NCBI RefSeq assembly: GCF_000498575.2
Contig: NZ_AWSQ01000010.1
Coordinates: 120,518 to 184,517 of the forward strand
Direction of reading: 5' to 3'
From: Pseudomonas taeanensis MS-3
Lineage (GTDB): Bacteria > Pseudomonadota > Gammaproteobacteria > Pseudomonadales > Pseudomonadaceae
Length of the DNA stretch: 64,000 nt
The notes beneath the pieces were generated by a model. That model was not told the DNA's origin. It worked only from the letters and a program-made list of their open reading frames with translations, and did no database searches. Below are positions 24,728 to 33,924 of this stretch, one piece after another. The position numbers and the translations under genes are program-made. How positions within the stretch are numbered: position 1 is the first letter of the stretch; every line of letters begins with the position of its first letter.

Positions 24728-25192
24728 TTACATCTGCGACTGCAGATAGTTCTCCAAGCCAAGCGTGTCGATCAAGCCCAACTGAACTTCCAGCCAGTAG
24801 GCATGATCCTCTTCGGTATCCTTGAGCTGCACCACCAGGATGTCGCGTGTCTGGTAATCCTGATGCCGCTCACACAGTGCAATGCCTTTACTCAGGGCGG
24901 CTCGCACCTGATATTCCAAAGCCAGGTCGAGCTTGAGCATCTCCGGCACACTCTGACCGAAACGGAACGCATCCGGCACCATATCCGGCGCACCTTCGAG
25001 AAACAGGATGCGCTTCAGAATAGCGTCGGCGTGCTGGGTTTCTTCTTCCATTTCATGGTTGATACGCTCGTAGAGCTTGCTGAAGCCCCAATCCTCATAC
25101 AGGCGCGAATGCACGAAATATTGATCGCGAGCCGCCAGTTCGCCCTTGAGTAGCATTTTCAGGTAATCGATAACTTCTACATGGCCTTTCAT
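24728..25192 (-). CDS. bfr: Bacterioferritin (BfrA-like)
   Basis: A 154-residue four-helix ferritin. Ferroxidase-type ligands appear in GELAARDQYF, HEMEEETQHAD and the late DTEEDHAYW; the methionine of HEMEEE corresponds to the haem-binding Met of bacterioferritins. It stores iron as a 24-mer. The start at 25192 (MKGHVEVIDYL) has AAGGA upstream; a longer frame lacks domain sequence. The gene follows katG on the same strand, but the hairpin between them suggests separate transcription. Pairing with a catalase gene is shared with PA4235-PA4236 and couples iron storage to peroxide defence. Confidence 0.93.
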   Translation of the reverse strand: MKGHVEVIDYLKMLLKGELAARDQYFVHSRLYEDWGFSKLYERINHEMEEETQHADAILKRILFLEGAPDMVPDAFRFGQSVPEMLKLDLALEYQVRAALSKGIALCERHQDYQTRDILVVQLKDTEEDHAYWLEVQLGLIDTLGLENYLQSQM

Positions 25193-25262
25193 GCCCGGAA
25201 TCCTTACAACATCCTGTGGAATCCGCGAATGCTCCGCGCCATGACCCCAGGGGTCAAGCAAA

Positions 25263-25293
25263 AAGCGCAGCGCCTCCACAAAGGGAGGCGCTA
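25263..25293 (-). terminator. katG terminator
   Basis: Perfect stem AGCGCCTCC-6 nt-GGAGGCGCT; on the minus strand it is followed four bases later by T5. Confidence 0.65.
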
Positions 25294-25378
25294 CGAGTGG
25301 ACAGCCGCTGCAGAAACCCCAGGCTGCGGGGCTTCAGCGAGCGACACAAGCAAGCCAGTTAAGATCTATGCCCCAAGA

Positions 25379-27574
25379 TCACTCCAGGTCGAAGCGATCG
25401 AGGTTCATCACCTTGGTCCAGGCCGCGACGAAGTCGCGGATGAACTTCTCCTGCGCGTCCGAACAGCCATAAACCTCGGCCAAAGCACGGAGCTGGGAGT
25501 TCGAGCCGAAGAGGAGATCGACACGGGTGCCGGTCCATTGCACAGCAGCCGTGACGCGATCACGCCCTTCGAATACGTCCTTGTCGTCCGCTAGCGCCTT
25601 CCACGTCGTGCTCATATCAAGCAGGTTGGTGAAAAAGTCATTGGTCAGCGCCTCCGGTCGCCGAGTAAAGACACCGTGCTGGGACTGCCCAACGCTGGTA
25701 TTCAGCACCCGCAACCCACCCACCAAAACCGTCATCTCGGGTGCAGTCAGCGTCAGCAACTGCGCCCGGTCGACCAGCAGCTCTTCGGCCGACACGCTGA
25801 AGCGCCCCTTGAGGTAGTTGCGAAAGCCATCCGCAATCGGCTCCAGCAGCGCGAAAGACTCAATGTCGGTTTGCTCTTGCGAAGCATCTGTGCGGCCTGG
25901 CGAGAAAGGTACGGTGACTGCCTGCCCTGCATTCTTCGCAGCCTGCTCAACACCTACACCACCGGCCAGCACGATCAGGTCGGCAAGCGAAACCTTCTTG
26001 CCACCAGACTGTGCGCCATTGAACGCGGCCTGGATGCCCTCAAGCACCATAAGCACTTTCGCCAGTTGCGCAGGCTGATTCACCTCCCAGTCCTTCTGCG
26101 GGGCCAGACGAATACGAGCACCGTTCGCACCGCCGCGCTTGTCCGAGCCACGGAAGGTAGACGCAGACGCCCAAGCGGTCGAAACCAGCTCAGAAACGGA
26201 CAGACCTGACGCCAGAATCTTGCCCTTGAGGGCGTTAATATCCTGCTCATCGATCAACACATGATCGACCGCGGGGATCGGGTCTTGCCAGATAAGCTCC
26301 TCCGCCGGTACCTCAGAGCCGAGATAGCGTGCACGCGGCCCCATGTCGCGGTGCGTCAGCTTGAACCACGCCCGGGCAAACGCGTCAGCGAACAAGGCCG
26401 GGTTTTCCAGGAAACGCCTGGAAATCTTTTCGTAGGCCGGGTCAATGCGCAGTGACAGATCCGTGGTCAGCATGGTCGGTGCGTGATGCTTCGAGGGGTC
26501 ATGAGCATCTGGAATGGTTCCGGCCCCCGCCCCCCCCTTCGCAATCCATTGATGCGCACCGGCAGGGCTCTTGGTCAGCTCCCATTCGTAGCCGAACAGA
26601 TTCTCGAAGAAGTTATTACTCCATCTGGTAGGCGTGGTCGTCCAAGTGACTTCCAGGCCGCTACTGATGGTGTCACCGCCGCTGCCGGTGCCAAAACTGC
26701 TCTGCCAGCCAAAGCCCTGTGCTTCAATGTCGGAGGCTTCAGGATCTAATCCGACATGAGCAGCATCGCCAGCACCGTGAGTCTTGCCGAAGGTGTGACC
26801 GCCGGCAATAAGGGCGACGGTTTCTTCATCATCCATTGCCATCCGCGCGAAAGTCTCGCGAATATCACGCGCCGCAGCGAGCGGATCCGGATTGCCGTTC
26901 GGGCCTTCCGGGTTGACGTAGATCAGACCCATTTGTACGGCTGCAAGAGGATTCTCCAAGTCTCTATCACCGGAATAGCGCTTGTCATCCAGCCAGGTTT
27001 TCTCGGCACCCCAATAGATGTCCTCTTCAGGCTCCCAAATGTCAACGCGCCCGCCAGCGAAACCGAACGTCTTGAACCCCATCGACTCCAGAGCGACGTT
27101 ACCGGTGAGAATCATCAGGTCGGCCCAAGAAATCTTCTGTCCGTACTTCTGCTTGATCGGCCAAAGCAACCTGCGTGCCTTATCCAGGTTGACGTTATCG
27201 GGCCAGCTGTTCAGCGGTGCAAAGCGCTGGCTCCCTGATCCAGCGCCGCCACGGCCATCGCCGGCACGATAAGTACCTGCACTGTGCCACGCCATGCGAA
27301 TGAACAGAGGACCGTAGTGACCGAAATCCGCCGGCCACCAATCCTGCGAATCAGTCATCAGCAGCTCGAGATCCTTCTTTACGGCGCTCAGATCAAGGCT
27401 CTTGAACGCCTCTGCGTAACTGAACCCTTCGCCCAGCGGACTGGACAACGACGAGTTCTGATGCAAGGGCTTCAGATTCAGCTGGTTCGGCCACCAATCA
27501 CGGTTCGAAGTACCACCGCCAGCGGTGTGCTTGGGAACGCCGCCCGAAAACGGGCATTTGCTTTCGGTTTTCAT
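25379..27574 (-). CDS. katG: Catalase-peroxidase
   Basis: A 731-residue KatG of normal length. The distal haem side is FIRMAWHSAGTYRAGDGRGG, with the Trp of the Met-Tyr-Trp adduct; the adduct tyrosine lies in MGLIYVNPEGPNG; the proximal histidine is in ALIAGGHTFGKTHG. The second, haem-free repeat domain occupies the C-terminal half. It removes H2O2 in the cytoplasm. Start at 27574 (MKTESKCPFSGG) matches the usual N-terminus; a longer frame reaches to 27730. In P. aeruginosa the equivalent position holds monofunctional katA, so this is a change of catalase type at a conserved locus. An OxyR-like half-site lies about 63 bases upstream. Confidence 0.95.
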   Translation of the reverse strand: MKTESKCPFSGGVPKHTAGGGTSNRDWWPNQLNLKPLHQNSSLSSPLGEGFSYAEAFKSLDLSAVKKDLELLMTDSQDWWPADFGHYGPLFIRMAWHSAGTYRAGDGRGGAGSGSQRFAPLNSWPDNVNLDKARRLLWPIKQKYGQKISWADLMILTGNVALESMGFKTFGFAGGRVDIWEPEEDIYWGAEKTWLDDKRYSGDRDLENPLAAVQMGLIYVNPEGPNGNPDPLAAARDIRETFARMAMDDEETVALIAGGHTFGKTHGAGDAAHVGLDPEASDIEAQGFGWQSSFGTGSGGDTISSGLEVTWTTTPTRWSNNFFENLFGYEWELTKSPAGAHQWIAKGGAGAGTIPDAHDPSKHHAPTMLTTDLSLRIDPAYEKISRRFLENPALFADAFARAWFKLTHRDMGPRARYLGSEVPAEELIWQDPIPAVDHVLIDEQDINALKGKILASGLSVSELVSTAWASASTFRGSDKRGGANGARIRLAPQKDWEVNQPAQLAKVLMVLEGIQAAFNGAQSGGKKVSLADLIVLAGGVGVEQAAKNAGQAVTVPFSPGRTDASQEQTDIESFALLEPIADGFRNYLKGRFSVSAEELLVDRAQLLTLTAPEMTVLVGGLRVLNTSVGQSQHGVFTRRPEALTNDFFTNLLDMSTTWKALADDKDVFEGRDRVTAAVQWTGTRVDLLFGSNSQLRALAEVYGCSDAQEKFIRDFVAAWTKVMNLDRFDLE

Positions 27575-27860
27575 GTCTTCTCTACCTTTCATCATTTGCT
27601 TTCGACGATCCGCCATAGGTTCTGGACCGACTGCCGATAAGTGAAATCTATGGCTTATAGTCGCAGCCGGTTTCTCGATCAGCACAAAGGGGACGTTGGC
27701 AGGCCCTGACAGTCGATATGGCCTACACACTCACCTGCTCTGTCCTAATGAGACTCATCAACCCACCACAGCAGGCGATGGAAAAAGAGTAGACCGTCAC
27801 TTTACTCACGACCAATATATTGATCACAAGCACTCGATAGTTTTTATCTTTTATCTACGC
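27575..27860. other. katG upstream region
   Basis: No gene. An OxyR-like half-site is present (separate entry). No strong -10/-35 pair stood out to me. Confidence 0.5.
27637..27651 (-). promoter_or_regulatory. OxyR-like half-site upstream of katG
   Basis: Minus strand ATAGATTTCACTTAT against the half-site ATAGnTnnnAnCTAT: one mismatch (TTAT for CTAT). The adjoining half expected 7 bases away is not convincing, so only half of a full site is seen. Confidence 0.35.
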
Positions 27861-27889
27861 CATAAAAAACCGGGCAACGGCCCGGTTTG
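27861..27889 (-). terminator. Terminator of the NhaC family gene
   Basis: Stem AACCGGGC-CGTT-GCCCGGTT read on the minus strand, followed by T6, about 20 bases after the stop at 27905. Confidence 0.85.
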
Positions 27890-27904
27890 CCTTCAGCAAC
27901 ACGC

Positions 27905-29284
27905 CTACGCAATCAGAATAAAACCAACAAACGCCAAGCCTGCAGCAATCAGCGTGTAGGGCAGTTGAGTGAGCGCATGACTGATCAGATTGCAGCCTGA
28001 CCCTTGGGCGGCCAGCACCGTAGAATCGCTGTAGAAACAAGCCTGGCTACCGAAGGCCGAGGCCGACAAGAGAGCTCCTATCACCAACGGAATATTGGCG
28101 TCCAGGGAGTAAGCCAATGGCATGACGATGGGAATGGTTACAGCGAATATGCCCCAGGAGGAGCCTGTAGCGAAAGCCAGTACGGCCATAGCCAAGAACA
28201 CCAGACCGGGCAACAGTTGAGCACTCATATAGGGAGCGAGCGACTCCACCACGAACTGCGGCAACAACAACTGATCACAGACATCCTTGAAGATAAACGC
28301 CGCGATCACAGTGCCGATGGCCGGCAACATACTCTTGAAGCCCTCCGTCATCTGCTCGAGCATCTCACCCAGCGGCATCAAGCCCTGGACCAGGTAGAAG
28401 GGCACGACCAACGCAAGCGTGGTTAGCATCCCCATCCATATATCGATATCGAAATACAGAGTGAAGCCAACCAGCATCAACAACGGCACCACAAAGTTGT
28501 AAAGCTTTCCGTCCGCCTTATCGGCTTGCTCAAACTCCTGCTCAATGGCGCTTATCGAATAGTTATGTTCAGCGCTGAGTTCTCCTACATGCATGGCCCC
28601 TGCGGAACCATGGCGCACCAGCATCTCGGCTTTGCGCATCGGACCAATGGCAGGAACCACACCTACGGCCACCAACAAGACCAGCAGAACAGCCAGCCAC
28701 GCATAAATCATGTAGGGAATGGCCTGCATATACACACTGATACCTTGTCCAGCCTCGGCAATACCATTGCTCTCCAGTAGGCCACCAAAGAACACCGCCC
28801 AGGTAGACAGAGGCACCAGCACACAGATAGGCGCGGCCGTGGAGTCGACCACATAAGCCAGCATTTCACGGGAAACCTTGAAGCGGTCAGTGACACGCTT
28901 CATGGTCTCACCCACCGTCAAGGCATTGAGGTAATCATCCACGAAGATCACCAGGCCCAAGGCAAAGGTCATCAACAGGGAAGAACGCCGGCCTTTGGCT
29001 AACTTCAAGGCAGCACGACCAAAGGCCAATGCTCCGCCGGTACGCACAAGCAACGCTATCAGCGCGCCGAAACTACCACAAACCAGAATCAACCAGCCGA
29101 TGGTTTCGTCCTGCATTACCTTGAGCGAAATCGCGGCGAAACCGGCCAGTGAGTTACCGGGCGATAGCAATAGCAAGCCCGACACAGCCCCGAGAACCAA
29201 GGCTAAGATCGGGCGACGCAGCAGAATTGCGAGAATGAGCACAACAGCGGGAGGGATCAAACTAAGAGCGCTAGGTTCAGACAT
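27905..29284 (-). CDS. NhaC family Na+/H+ antiporter-like membrane protein
   Basis: A 459-residue inner-membrane protein with about 11-12 helices. Family blocks are LVIFVDDYLNALTVGETMKR (about residues 112-131) with paired aspartates in a membrane segment, DSTAAPICVLVPLSTWAVFF, and ATGSSWGIFAVTIPIVMPLA. These are typical of the NhaC/YuiF branch that exchanges Na+ or small organic ions for protons. The start is ATG 29284; a TTG three codons upstream is less likely. It has its own terminator and stands alone between katG and rplQ, where PAO1 has no such gene as I recall, so it may be an insertion at this locus. Confidence 0.85.
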   Translation of the reverse strand: MSEPSALSLIPPAVVLILAILLRRPILALVLGAVSGLLLLSPGNSLAGFAAISLKVMQDETIGWLILVCGSFGALIALLVRTGGALAFGRAALKLAKGRRSSLLMTFALGLVIFVDDYLNALTVGETMKRVTDRFKVSREMLAYVVDSTAAPICVLVPLSTWAVFFGGLLESNGIAEAGQGISVYMQAIPYMIYAWLAVLLVLLVAVGVVPAIGPMRKAEMLVRHGSAGAMHVGELSAEHNYSISAIEQEFEQADKADGKLYNFVVPLLMLVGFTLYFDIDIWMGMLTTLALVVPFYLVQGLMPLGEMLEQMTEGFKSMLPAIGTVIAAFIFKDVCDQLLLPQFVVESLAPYMSAQLLPGLVFLAMAVLAFATGSSWGIFAVTIPIVMPLAYSLDANIPLVIGALLSASAFGSQACFYSDSTVLAAQGSGCNLISHALTQLPYTLIAAGLAFVGFILIA

Positions 29285-29405
29285 GATGGGCAATTGTTCT
29301 TATAGGGGCCGGTATCCGGCGGGATCGGAGACTGACGAACCTTACCCGACCCAACTCATGCACACAATATCAAACGCCGCGTTCACTATATCATTCATCG
29401 CAAAC

Positions 29406-29440
29406 ATAAAAAAACCGGGCAAAAGCCCGGTTTTTTATAC
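29406..29440 (-). terminator. Terminator of the alpha operon (after rplQ)
   Basis: Stem AAACCGGGC-AAAA-GCCCGGTTT (top strand), followed on the minus strand by T7. It is 11 bases after the rplQ stop; the T6 on the plus strand makes it symmetrical. Confidence 0.9.
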
Positions 29441-29450
29441 AACCTACAAC

Positions 29451-29837
29451 TTACTCAGCAGCTTCTACTGCGCCACCGACCGGACGGTCGACCAGCTCAA
29501 CATAAGCCATCGGAGCGTTGTCGCCAGTGCGGAAACCGCACTTGAGGATACGCAGGTAACCGCCCTGACGGGTGGCATAACGCTTGCCCAGGTCGTTAAA
29601 CAGCTTGCCGACGATAGCTTTCGAACGAGTACGATCGAAGGCCAGACGACGATTTGCAACGCTGTCTTCTTTAGCCAGAGTGATCAACGGCTCAGCAACG
29701 CGACGCAGTTCTTTCGCTTTCGGCAGAGTAGTTTTGATCAGCTCGTGCTCGAACAGCGATACCGCCATGTTTTGGAACATGGCCTTGCGGTGTGCGCTGG
29801 TGCGGCTGAGGTGACGGCCACTTTTACGATGACGCAT
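29451..29837 (-). CDS. rplQ: 50S ribosomal protein L17
   Basis: A 128-residue L17, beginning MRHRKSGRHLSRTSAHRKAM, the family's invariant N-terminus, with LITLAKEDSVANRRLAF in the middle. It sits near the peptide exit tunnel of the large subunit. It is the last gene of the alpha operon, 42 bases after rpoA, followed by an intrinsic terminator. Length is usual for Pseudomonas, with a short acidic tail (GGAVEAAE). Confidence 0.98.
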   Translation of the reverse strand: MRHRKSGRHLSRTSAHRKAMFQNMAVSLFEHELIKTTLPKAKELRRVAEPLITLAKEDSVANRRLAFDRTRSKAIVGKLFNDLGKRYATRQGGYLRILKCGFRTGDNAPMAYVELVDRPVGGAVEAAE

Positions 29838-29879
29838 GGTTCAATTCCTTACCAAACTGACGTTCGGTGATGATGACGA

Positions 29880-30881
29880 TCAGGCTGTCGCCTTATCGTC
29901 TTTCTTCAGACTTGCCGGCGGCCAATTGTCGAGGCGCATACCGAGGGACAGACCGCGAGAAGCCAGAACATCCTTGATTTCAGTCAGGGATTTCTTGCCC
30001 AGGTTCGGCGTTTTCAACAGTTCTACTTCGGTGCGTTGAATCAGGTCACCAATGTAGTAAATGTTTTCTGCCTTGAGGCAGTTCGCCGAACGCACAGTCA
30101 GTTCCAGATCATCTACCGGACGCAGCAGGATCGGATCGATCTCGTCTTCCTGCTCAATCACCACCGGCTCACTGTCACCTTTGAGGTCGACGAACGCGGC
30201 CAACTGCTGCTGCAGAATGGTCGCGGCACGACGAATAGCTTCCTCAGGATCAAGAGTCCCGTTGGTCTCTAGGTCGATAACCAGTTTGTCCAAGTTGGTA
30301 CGCTGCTCGACGCGAGCGTTTTCAACCACGTAAGCAATACGACGTACCGGGCTGAACGAAGCATCAAGCTGCAAGCGACCGATGCTGCGGCTTTCGTCTT
30401 CATCACTCTGGCGTGCATCTGCCGGCTCATAGCCACGACCACGAGCTACGGTGAGCTTCATGTTCAGCGCGCCATTTGCCGCCAGGTTAGCGATTACGTG
30501 GTCGCCATTGACGATTTCGACATCATGATCCAGCTGAATATCGGCAGCGGTAACTACACCCGAGCCCTTCTTCGCCAGAGTCAGCGTCACTTCGTCGCGA
30601 CCGTGCAGCTTGATAGCCAGACCTTTAAGGTTGAGCAGGATCTCAATCACATCTTCCTGAACACCTTCGATGGCGCTGTACTCATGGAGTACACCGTCAA
30701 TCTCGGCCTCGACTACTGCACAGCCAGGCATGGAGGACAACAGGATGCGACGCAGCGCGTTGCCCAGGGTATGGCCAAAACCACGCTCGAGAGGCTCGAG
30801 AGTGATCTTAGCGCGGGTCGGACTGACCACCTGCACATCGATATGGCGGGGGGTCAGGAACTCATTTACCGAAATCTGCAT
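29880..30881 (-). CDS. rpoA: RNA polymerase alpha subunit
   Basis: A 333-residue alpha subunit. The N-terminal assembly domain (ERGFGHTLGNALRRILLSSM, residues about 32-51) nucleates the core enzyme; the C-terminal domain (about 245-325; LELTVRSANCLKAENIYYIG, LLKTPNLGKKSLTEIKDVL) binds UP elements and activators. The linker is acidic. Length equals that of P. aeruginosa RpoA. It follows rpsD by 22 bases in the alpha operon, so its supply is tied to that of S4, S11 and S13. No unusual residue seen. Confidence 0.98.
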   Translation of the reverse strand: MQISVNEFLTPRHIDVQVVSPTRAKITLEPLERGFGHTLGNALRRILLSSMPGCAVVEAEIDGVLHEYSAIEGVQEDVIEILLNLKGLAIKLHGRDEVTLTLAKKGSGVVTAADIQLDHDVEIVNGDHVIANLAANGALNMKLTVARGRGYEPADARQSDEDESRSIGRLQLDASFSPVRRIAYVVENARVEQRTNLDKLVIDLETNGTLDPEEAIRRAATILQQQLAAFVDLKGDSEPVVIEQEDEIDPILLRPVDDLELTVRSANCLKAENIYYIGDLIQRTEVELLKTPNLGKKSLTEIKDVLASRGLSLGMRLDNWPPASLKKDDKATA

Positions 30882-30903
30882 GGATGCACCTATTTTCTAG
30901 CCC

Positions 30904-31524
30904 TTACTTGGAGTAGAGCTCGACAATCAGGCTTTCGTTGATGTCGGCGGAGAGATCACCACGAGCAGGGACGCTTTTAAATACGCCGGACTTCTTCTCG
31001 GTGTCTACTTCTACCCATTCAACGCGGCCACGCTGAGCACAGAGTTCAAGGGCTTGAACGATGCGCAGCTGATTTTTCGCCTTCTCGCGAACTGCAACGA
31101 CGTCACCAGCTTTAACCTGGTAGGACGGCACGTTTACAGTTTTACCGTTGATGCTGATCGACTTGTGCGAAACCAACTGACGGGATTCAGCACGGGTCGA
31201 ACCATAGCCCATACGGTAAACAACGTTATCCAGACGACACTCAAGCAGTTGCAGCAGGTTCTCACCAGTAGCGCCTTTCTTACCGGCCGCTTCTTTGTAG
31301 TAACCACTGAACTGACGCTCAAGCACACCATAGATACGGCGAACTTTTTGCTTCTCACGCAGCTGAGTACCGTAGTCGGACTGACGGCTACGGCGCTGAC
31401 CGTGAATACCTGGGGCTGCTTCGATGTTGCACTTCGATTCCAGAGCGCGTACGCCACTCTTCAGGAAAAGATCTGTGCCTTCACGACGAGACAGTTTGCA
31501 TTTGGGACCAATGTAACGAGCCAT
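30904..31524 (-). CDS. rpsD: 30S ribosomal protein S4
   Basis: A 206-residue S4, starting MARYIGPKCKLSRREGTDLF; the RNA-binding S4 domain is LECRLDNVVYRMGYGSTRAE onward. It nucleates 16S assembly and in enteric bacteria represses its own operon by binding the rpsM leader; the short leader here cannot be matched to that pseudoknot by eye. It is 17 bases after rpsK. The zinc-finger cysteines of C+ S4 forms are missing, apart from isolated Cys residues, so it is the C- type. Confidence 0.98.
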   Translation of the reverse strand: MARYIGPKCKLSRREGTDLFLKSGVRALESKCNIEAAPGIHGQRRSRQSDYGTQLREKQKVRRIYGVLERQFSGYYKEAAGKKGATGENLLQLLECRLDNVVYRMGYGSTRAESRQLVSHKSISINGKTVNVPSYQVKAGDVVAVREKAKNQLRIVQALELCAQRGRVEWVEVDTEKKSGVFKSVPARGDLSADINESLIVELYSK

Positions 31525-31541
31525 TTCTCACTGTCTCCTGA

Positions 31542-31931
31542 TTACACGCGACGCTTCTTCGAAGGACGGCATCCGTTATGCGGGATGGGCGTCACATCGG
31601 TGATGCTGGCGATCTTGTAACCGCAACCGTTCAAAGCACGGACAGCGGACTCACGACCCGGACCGGGACCCTTGACGTTAACGTCGAGGTTCTTCAGGCC
31701 GTATTCCAGCGCAGCTTGACCAGCACGTTCAGCAGCCACCTGGGCAGCGAACGGGGTGCTTTTACGCGAGCCGCGGAAACCCGAACCACCAGAGGTAGCC
31801 CAGGACAGGGCGTTACCCTGACGGTCAGTAATGGTCACGATTGTGTTGTTGAAAGAAGCGTGGATATGGGCGATGCCATCCACCACTGTCTTTTTGACTT
31901 TCTTACGAGTACGAGCAGCAGGCTTAGCCAT
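31542..31931 (-). CDS. rpsK: 30S ribosomal protein S11
   Basis: A 129-residue S11: basic N-terminus KPAARTRKKVKK, then GIAHIHASFNNTIVTITDRQG and the conserved C-terminal block ITDVTPIPHNGCRPSKKRRV. It lies in the platform of the small subunit near the E site. It is in the alpha operon, 30 bases after rpsM. Ordinary length. Confidence 0.98.
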   Translation of the reverse strand: MAKPAARTRKKVKKTVVDGIAHIHASFNNTIVTITDRQGNALSWATSGGSGFRGSRKSTPFAAQVAAERAGQAALEYGLKNLDVNVKGPGPGRESAVRALNGCGYKIASITDVTPIPHNGCRPSKKRRV

Positions 31932-31961
31932 GACTTAATTCCTGTCGATTCGCGGGCGCAA

Positions 31962-32318
31962 TTACTTGCGGATCGGCTTACGCGGGCCCTTACGGGTGCG
32001 CGCGTTGGTCTTGGTACGCTGACCGCGGACCGGAAGGCCACGGCGATGGCGCAGACCGCGGTAGCAGCCCAGGTCCATCAAGCGCTTGATTTTCATGTTC
32101 ACTTCACGACGCAGATCACCTTCGGTATTAACCTTGGCTACTTCGCCACGCAGCTGCTCGATCTGCTCGTCAGAGAGATCTTTGATCTTTACTGCCGGAT
32201 TAACGCCAGCAACAGCGCAGATTTTCTGTGCTGTAGTGCGACCGACACCGAAGATGTAGGTCAGCGAGATAACAGTGTGTTTGTTATCCGGAATGTTTAC
32301 GCCTGCAATACGGGCCAT
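31962..32318 (-). CDS. rpsM: 30S ribosomal protein S13
   Basis: A 118-residue S13: MARIAGVNIPDNKHTVISLT, GVGRTTAQKICAVAG helix-hairpin-helix, and the basic tail QRTKTNARTRKGPRKPIRK that contacts P-site tRNA. It is the first gene of the alpha operon, downstream of the terminator-promoter module at 32378-32432. The leader of about 50 nt leaves little room for a large control structure. Confidence 0.98.
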   Translation of the reverse strand: MARIAGVNIPDNKHTVISLTYIFGVGRTTAQKICAVAGVNPAVKIKDLSDEQIEQLRGEVAKVNTEGDLRREVNMKIKRLMDLGCYRGLRHRRGLPVRGQRTKTNARTRKGPRKPIRK

Positions 32319-32377
32319 TCAGTGTAACTCCAATTGACAGCTACCTACGCCCCGGAAGCCAAGAAATAGGGCGCGAG

Positions 32378-32406
32378 ATACTAACGCTGTAAAAACAAAT
32401 AATCAA
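32378..32406 (-). promoter_or_regulatory. Alpha operon (rpsM) promoter
   Basis: Minus-strand TTGATT (32401-32406), 17-base spacer, TAGTAT (32378-32383). The -35 begins inside the foot of the spc-operon terminator stem. Position is about 60 bases before rpsM. Confidence 0.65.
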
Positions 32407-32432
32407 CCCGGTAGCGCACTAGCTACCGGGTT
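32405..32432 (-). terminator. spc operon terminator after rpmJ
   Basis: Perfect 11-bp stem AACCCGGTAGC-GCACTA-GCTACCGGGTT (top strand). It lies 19 bases after the rpmJ stop and is followed by T-rich RNA (GATTATTTGTTTTT). Confidence 0.7.
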
Positions 32433-32450
32433 TGTAACGCTTCAATCACA

Positions 32451-32567
32451 TCAGCCTTGGCGCTGTTTGTGACGCGGTTCCGCACTGCAAATCACTCGCA
32501 CAACACCTTCGCGACGAATAATTTTGCAGTTACGGCACAGCTTTTTCACCGATGCACGAACTTTCAT
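32451..32567 (-). CDS. rpmJ: 50S ribosomal protein L36
   Basis: A 38-residue protein: [20 protein letters not shown], then a Cys in [11 protein letters not shown] and the tail QRQG. The C-x2-C...C...H pattern is the zinc ribbon of the C+ L36 form, so this paralogue needs zinc. It lies 28 bases after secY as the last gene of the spc operon. Confidence 0.95.
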
Positions 32568-32595
32568 TACCCACTCCTCGAACCTTATGGACACT

Positions 32596-33924
32596 TCAGC
32601 GAAGCATGCCGCTGCCGTAGCCCTTCAGGTTGGCTTTCTTCATCAGGGATTCGTACTGGTGCGAAACGAGGTGCGATTGTACTTGCGACATGAAGTCCAT
32701 CACAACCACTACCACGATTAGCAACGAGGTCCCGCCAAGGTAGAACGGTACGTTGGCCGCCACCACCAGAAACTGGGGCAACAAGCATACGGCCGTCATG
32801 TACAGAGCACCGAACATGGTCAAACGAGTCAACACGCCATCGATATAGCGCGCAGACTGCTCACCCGGACGGATACCCGGAATAAAGGCACCGGACTTCT
32901 TCAGGTTTTCCGCTACGTCTTTCGGATTGAACATCAAGGCTGTATAGAAAAAGCAGAAGAAAACAATCCCCGCACTAAACAGCAAAATATTCAACGGCTG
33001 ACCAGGAGCGATAGCCTGTGAAATATCCTGCAGCCAGCCCATACCTTCAGACTGACCAAACCAGGCACCCAGCGAAGCCGGGAACAACAGAAGGCTGCTG
33101 GCGAAGATCGCAGGAATAACACCCGCCATATTCACCTTCAAAGGCAAGTGACTGGTCTGCGCCGCAAAAACCTTACGGCCCTGCTGACGCTTGGCGTAGT
33201 GCACCGCAATGCGACGCTGACCACGCTCAATGAACACCACAAAACCAATGATCGCTACTGCCAGCAAACCGATGGCGATAAGGGCGAAAATATTGATATC
33301 GCCCTGCCGAGCAGACTCGAAAGACTGCCCGATCGCCGACGGCAGACCGGCTACGATGCCTGCAAAAATCAGCATCGAAATACCGTTGCCAACACCGCGC
33401 TCGGTGATCTGCTCACCCAACCACATCATAAACATCGCACCCGCCACAAACGTGGTGACTGCTACGAAGTGGAAGCCGAAATCGACCGAAAACGCTACAC
33501 CCTGACTCGCCAGGCCTACGGACATTCCGATAGCCTGAACGAACGCCAAGAGCAAAGTGCCGTAGCGGGTGTATTGGCTGATCTTGCGACGACCAGCCTC
33601 ACCTTCCTTCTTCAACTGCTCCAACTGCGGGCTGACAGCGGTCATCAACTGCATGATGATCGATGCCGAAATATACGGCATGATCCCCAACGCAAAGATG
33701 CTCATCCGCTCCAGCGCACCGCCGGAAAACATGTTGAACAAGCTAAGAATGGTCCCCTCATTCTGTCGAAACAGATCTGCCAGCCGGTCTGGATTGATTC
33801 CCGGCACTGGAATGTGTGCACCGATCCGATAGACGATAATCGCCATTAACAGGAAGCGCAGTCGAGCCCAGAGCTCGGATAACCCGCCATTGCTGAGCGC
33901 TGAGAGAGCACCTTGCTTAGCCAT
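32596..33924 (-). CDS. secY: Protein translocase subunit SecY
   Basis: A 442-residue, ten-helix channel protein of the Sec system. Family blocks are [20 protein letters not shown], the plug/lateral gate region around [20 protein letters not shown], and FKGYRP-free cytoplasmic loops C4/C5 ([40 protein letters not shown]). It works with SecE (59272-59640) and SecG. It is directly after rplO with no spacer (stop and start abut), the normal spc operon position. Nothing truncated. Confidence 0.97.

Noticed and set aside
27637..27672. Complete OxyR site ahead of katG
   Set aside because: Only one half matches; the neighbouring CTAT-ATAG pair has a 5-base rather than 7-base gap.
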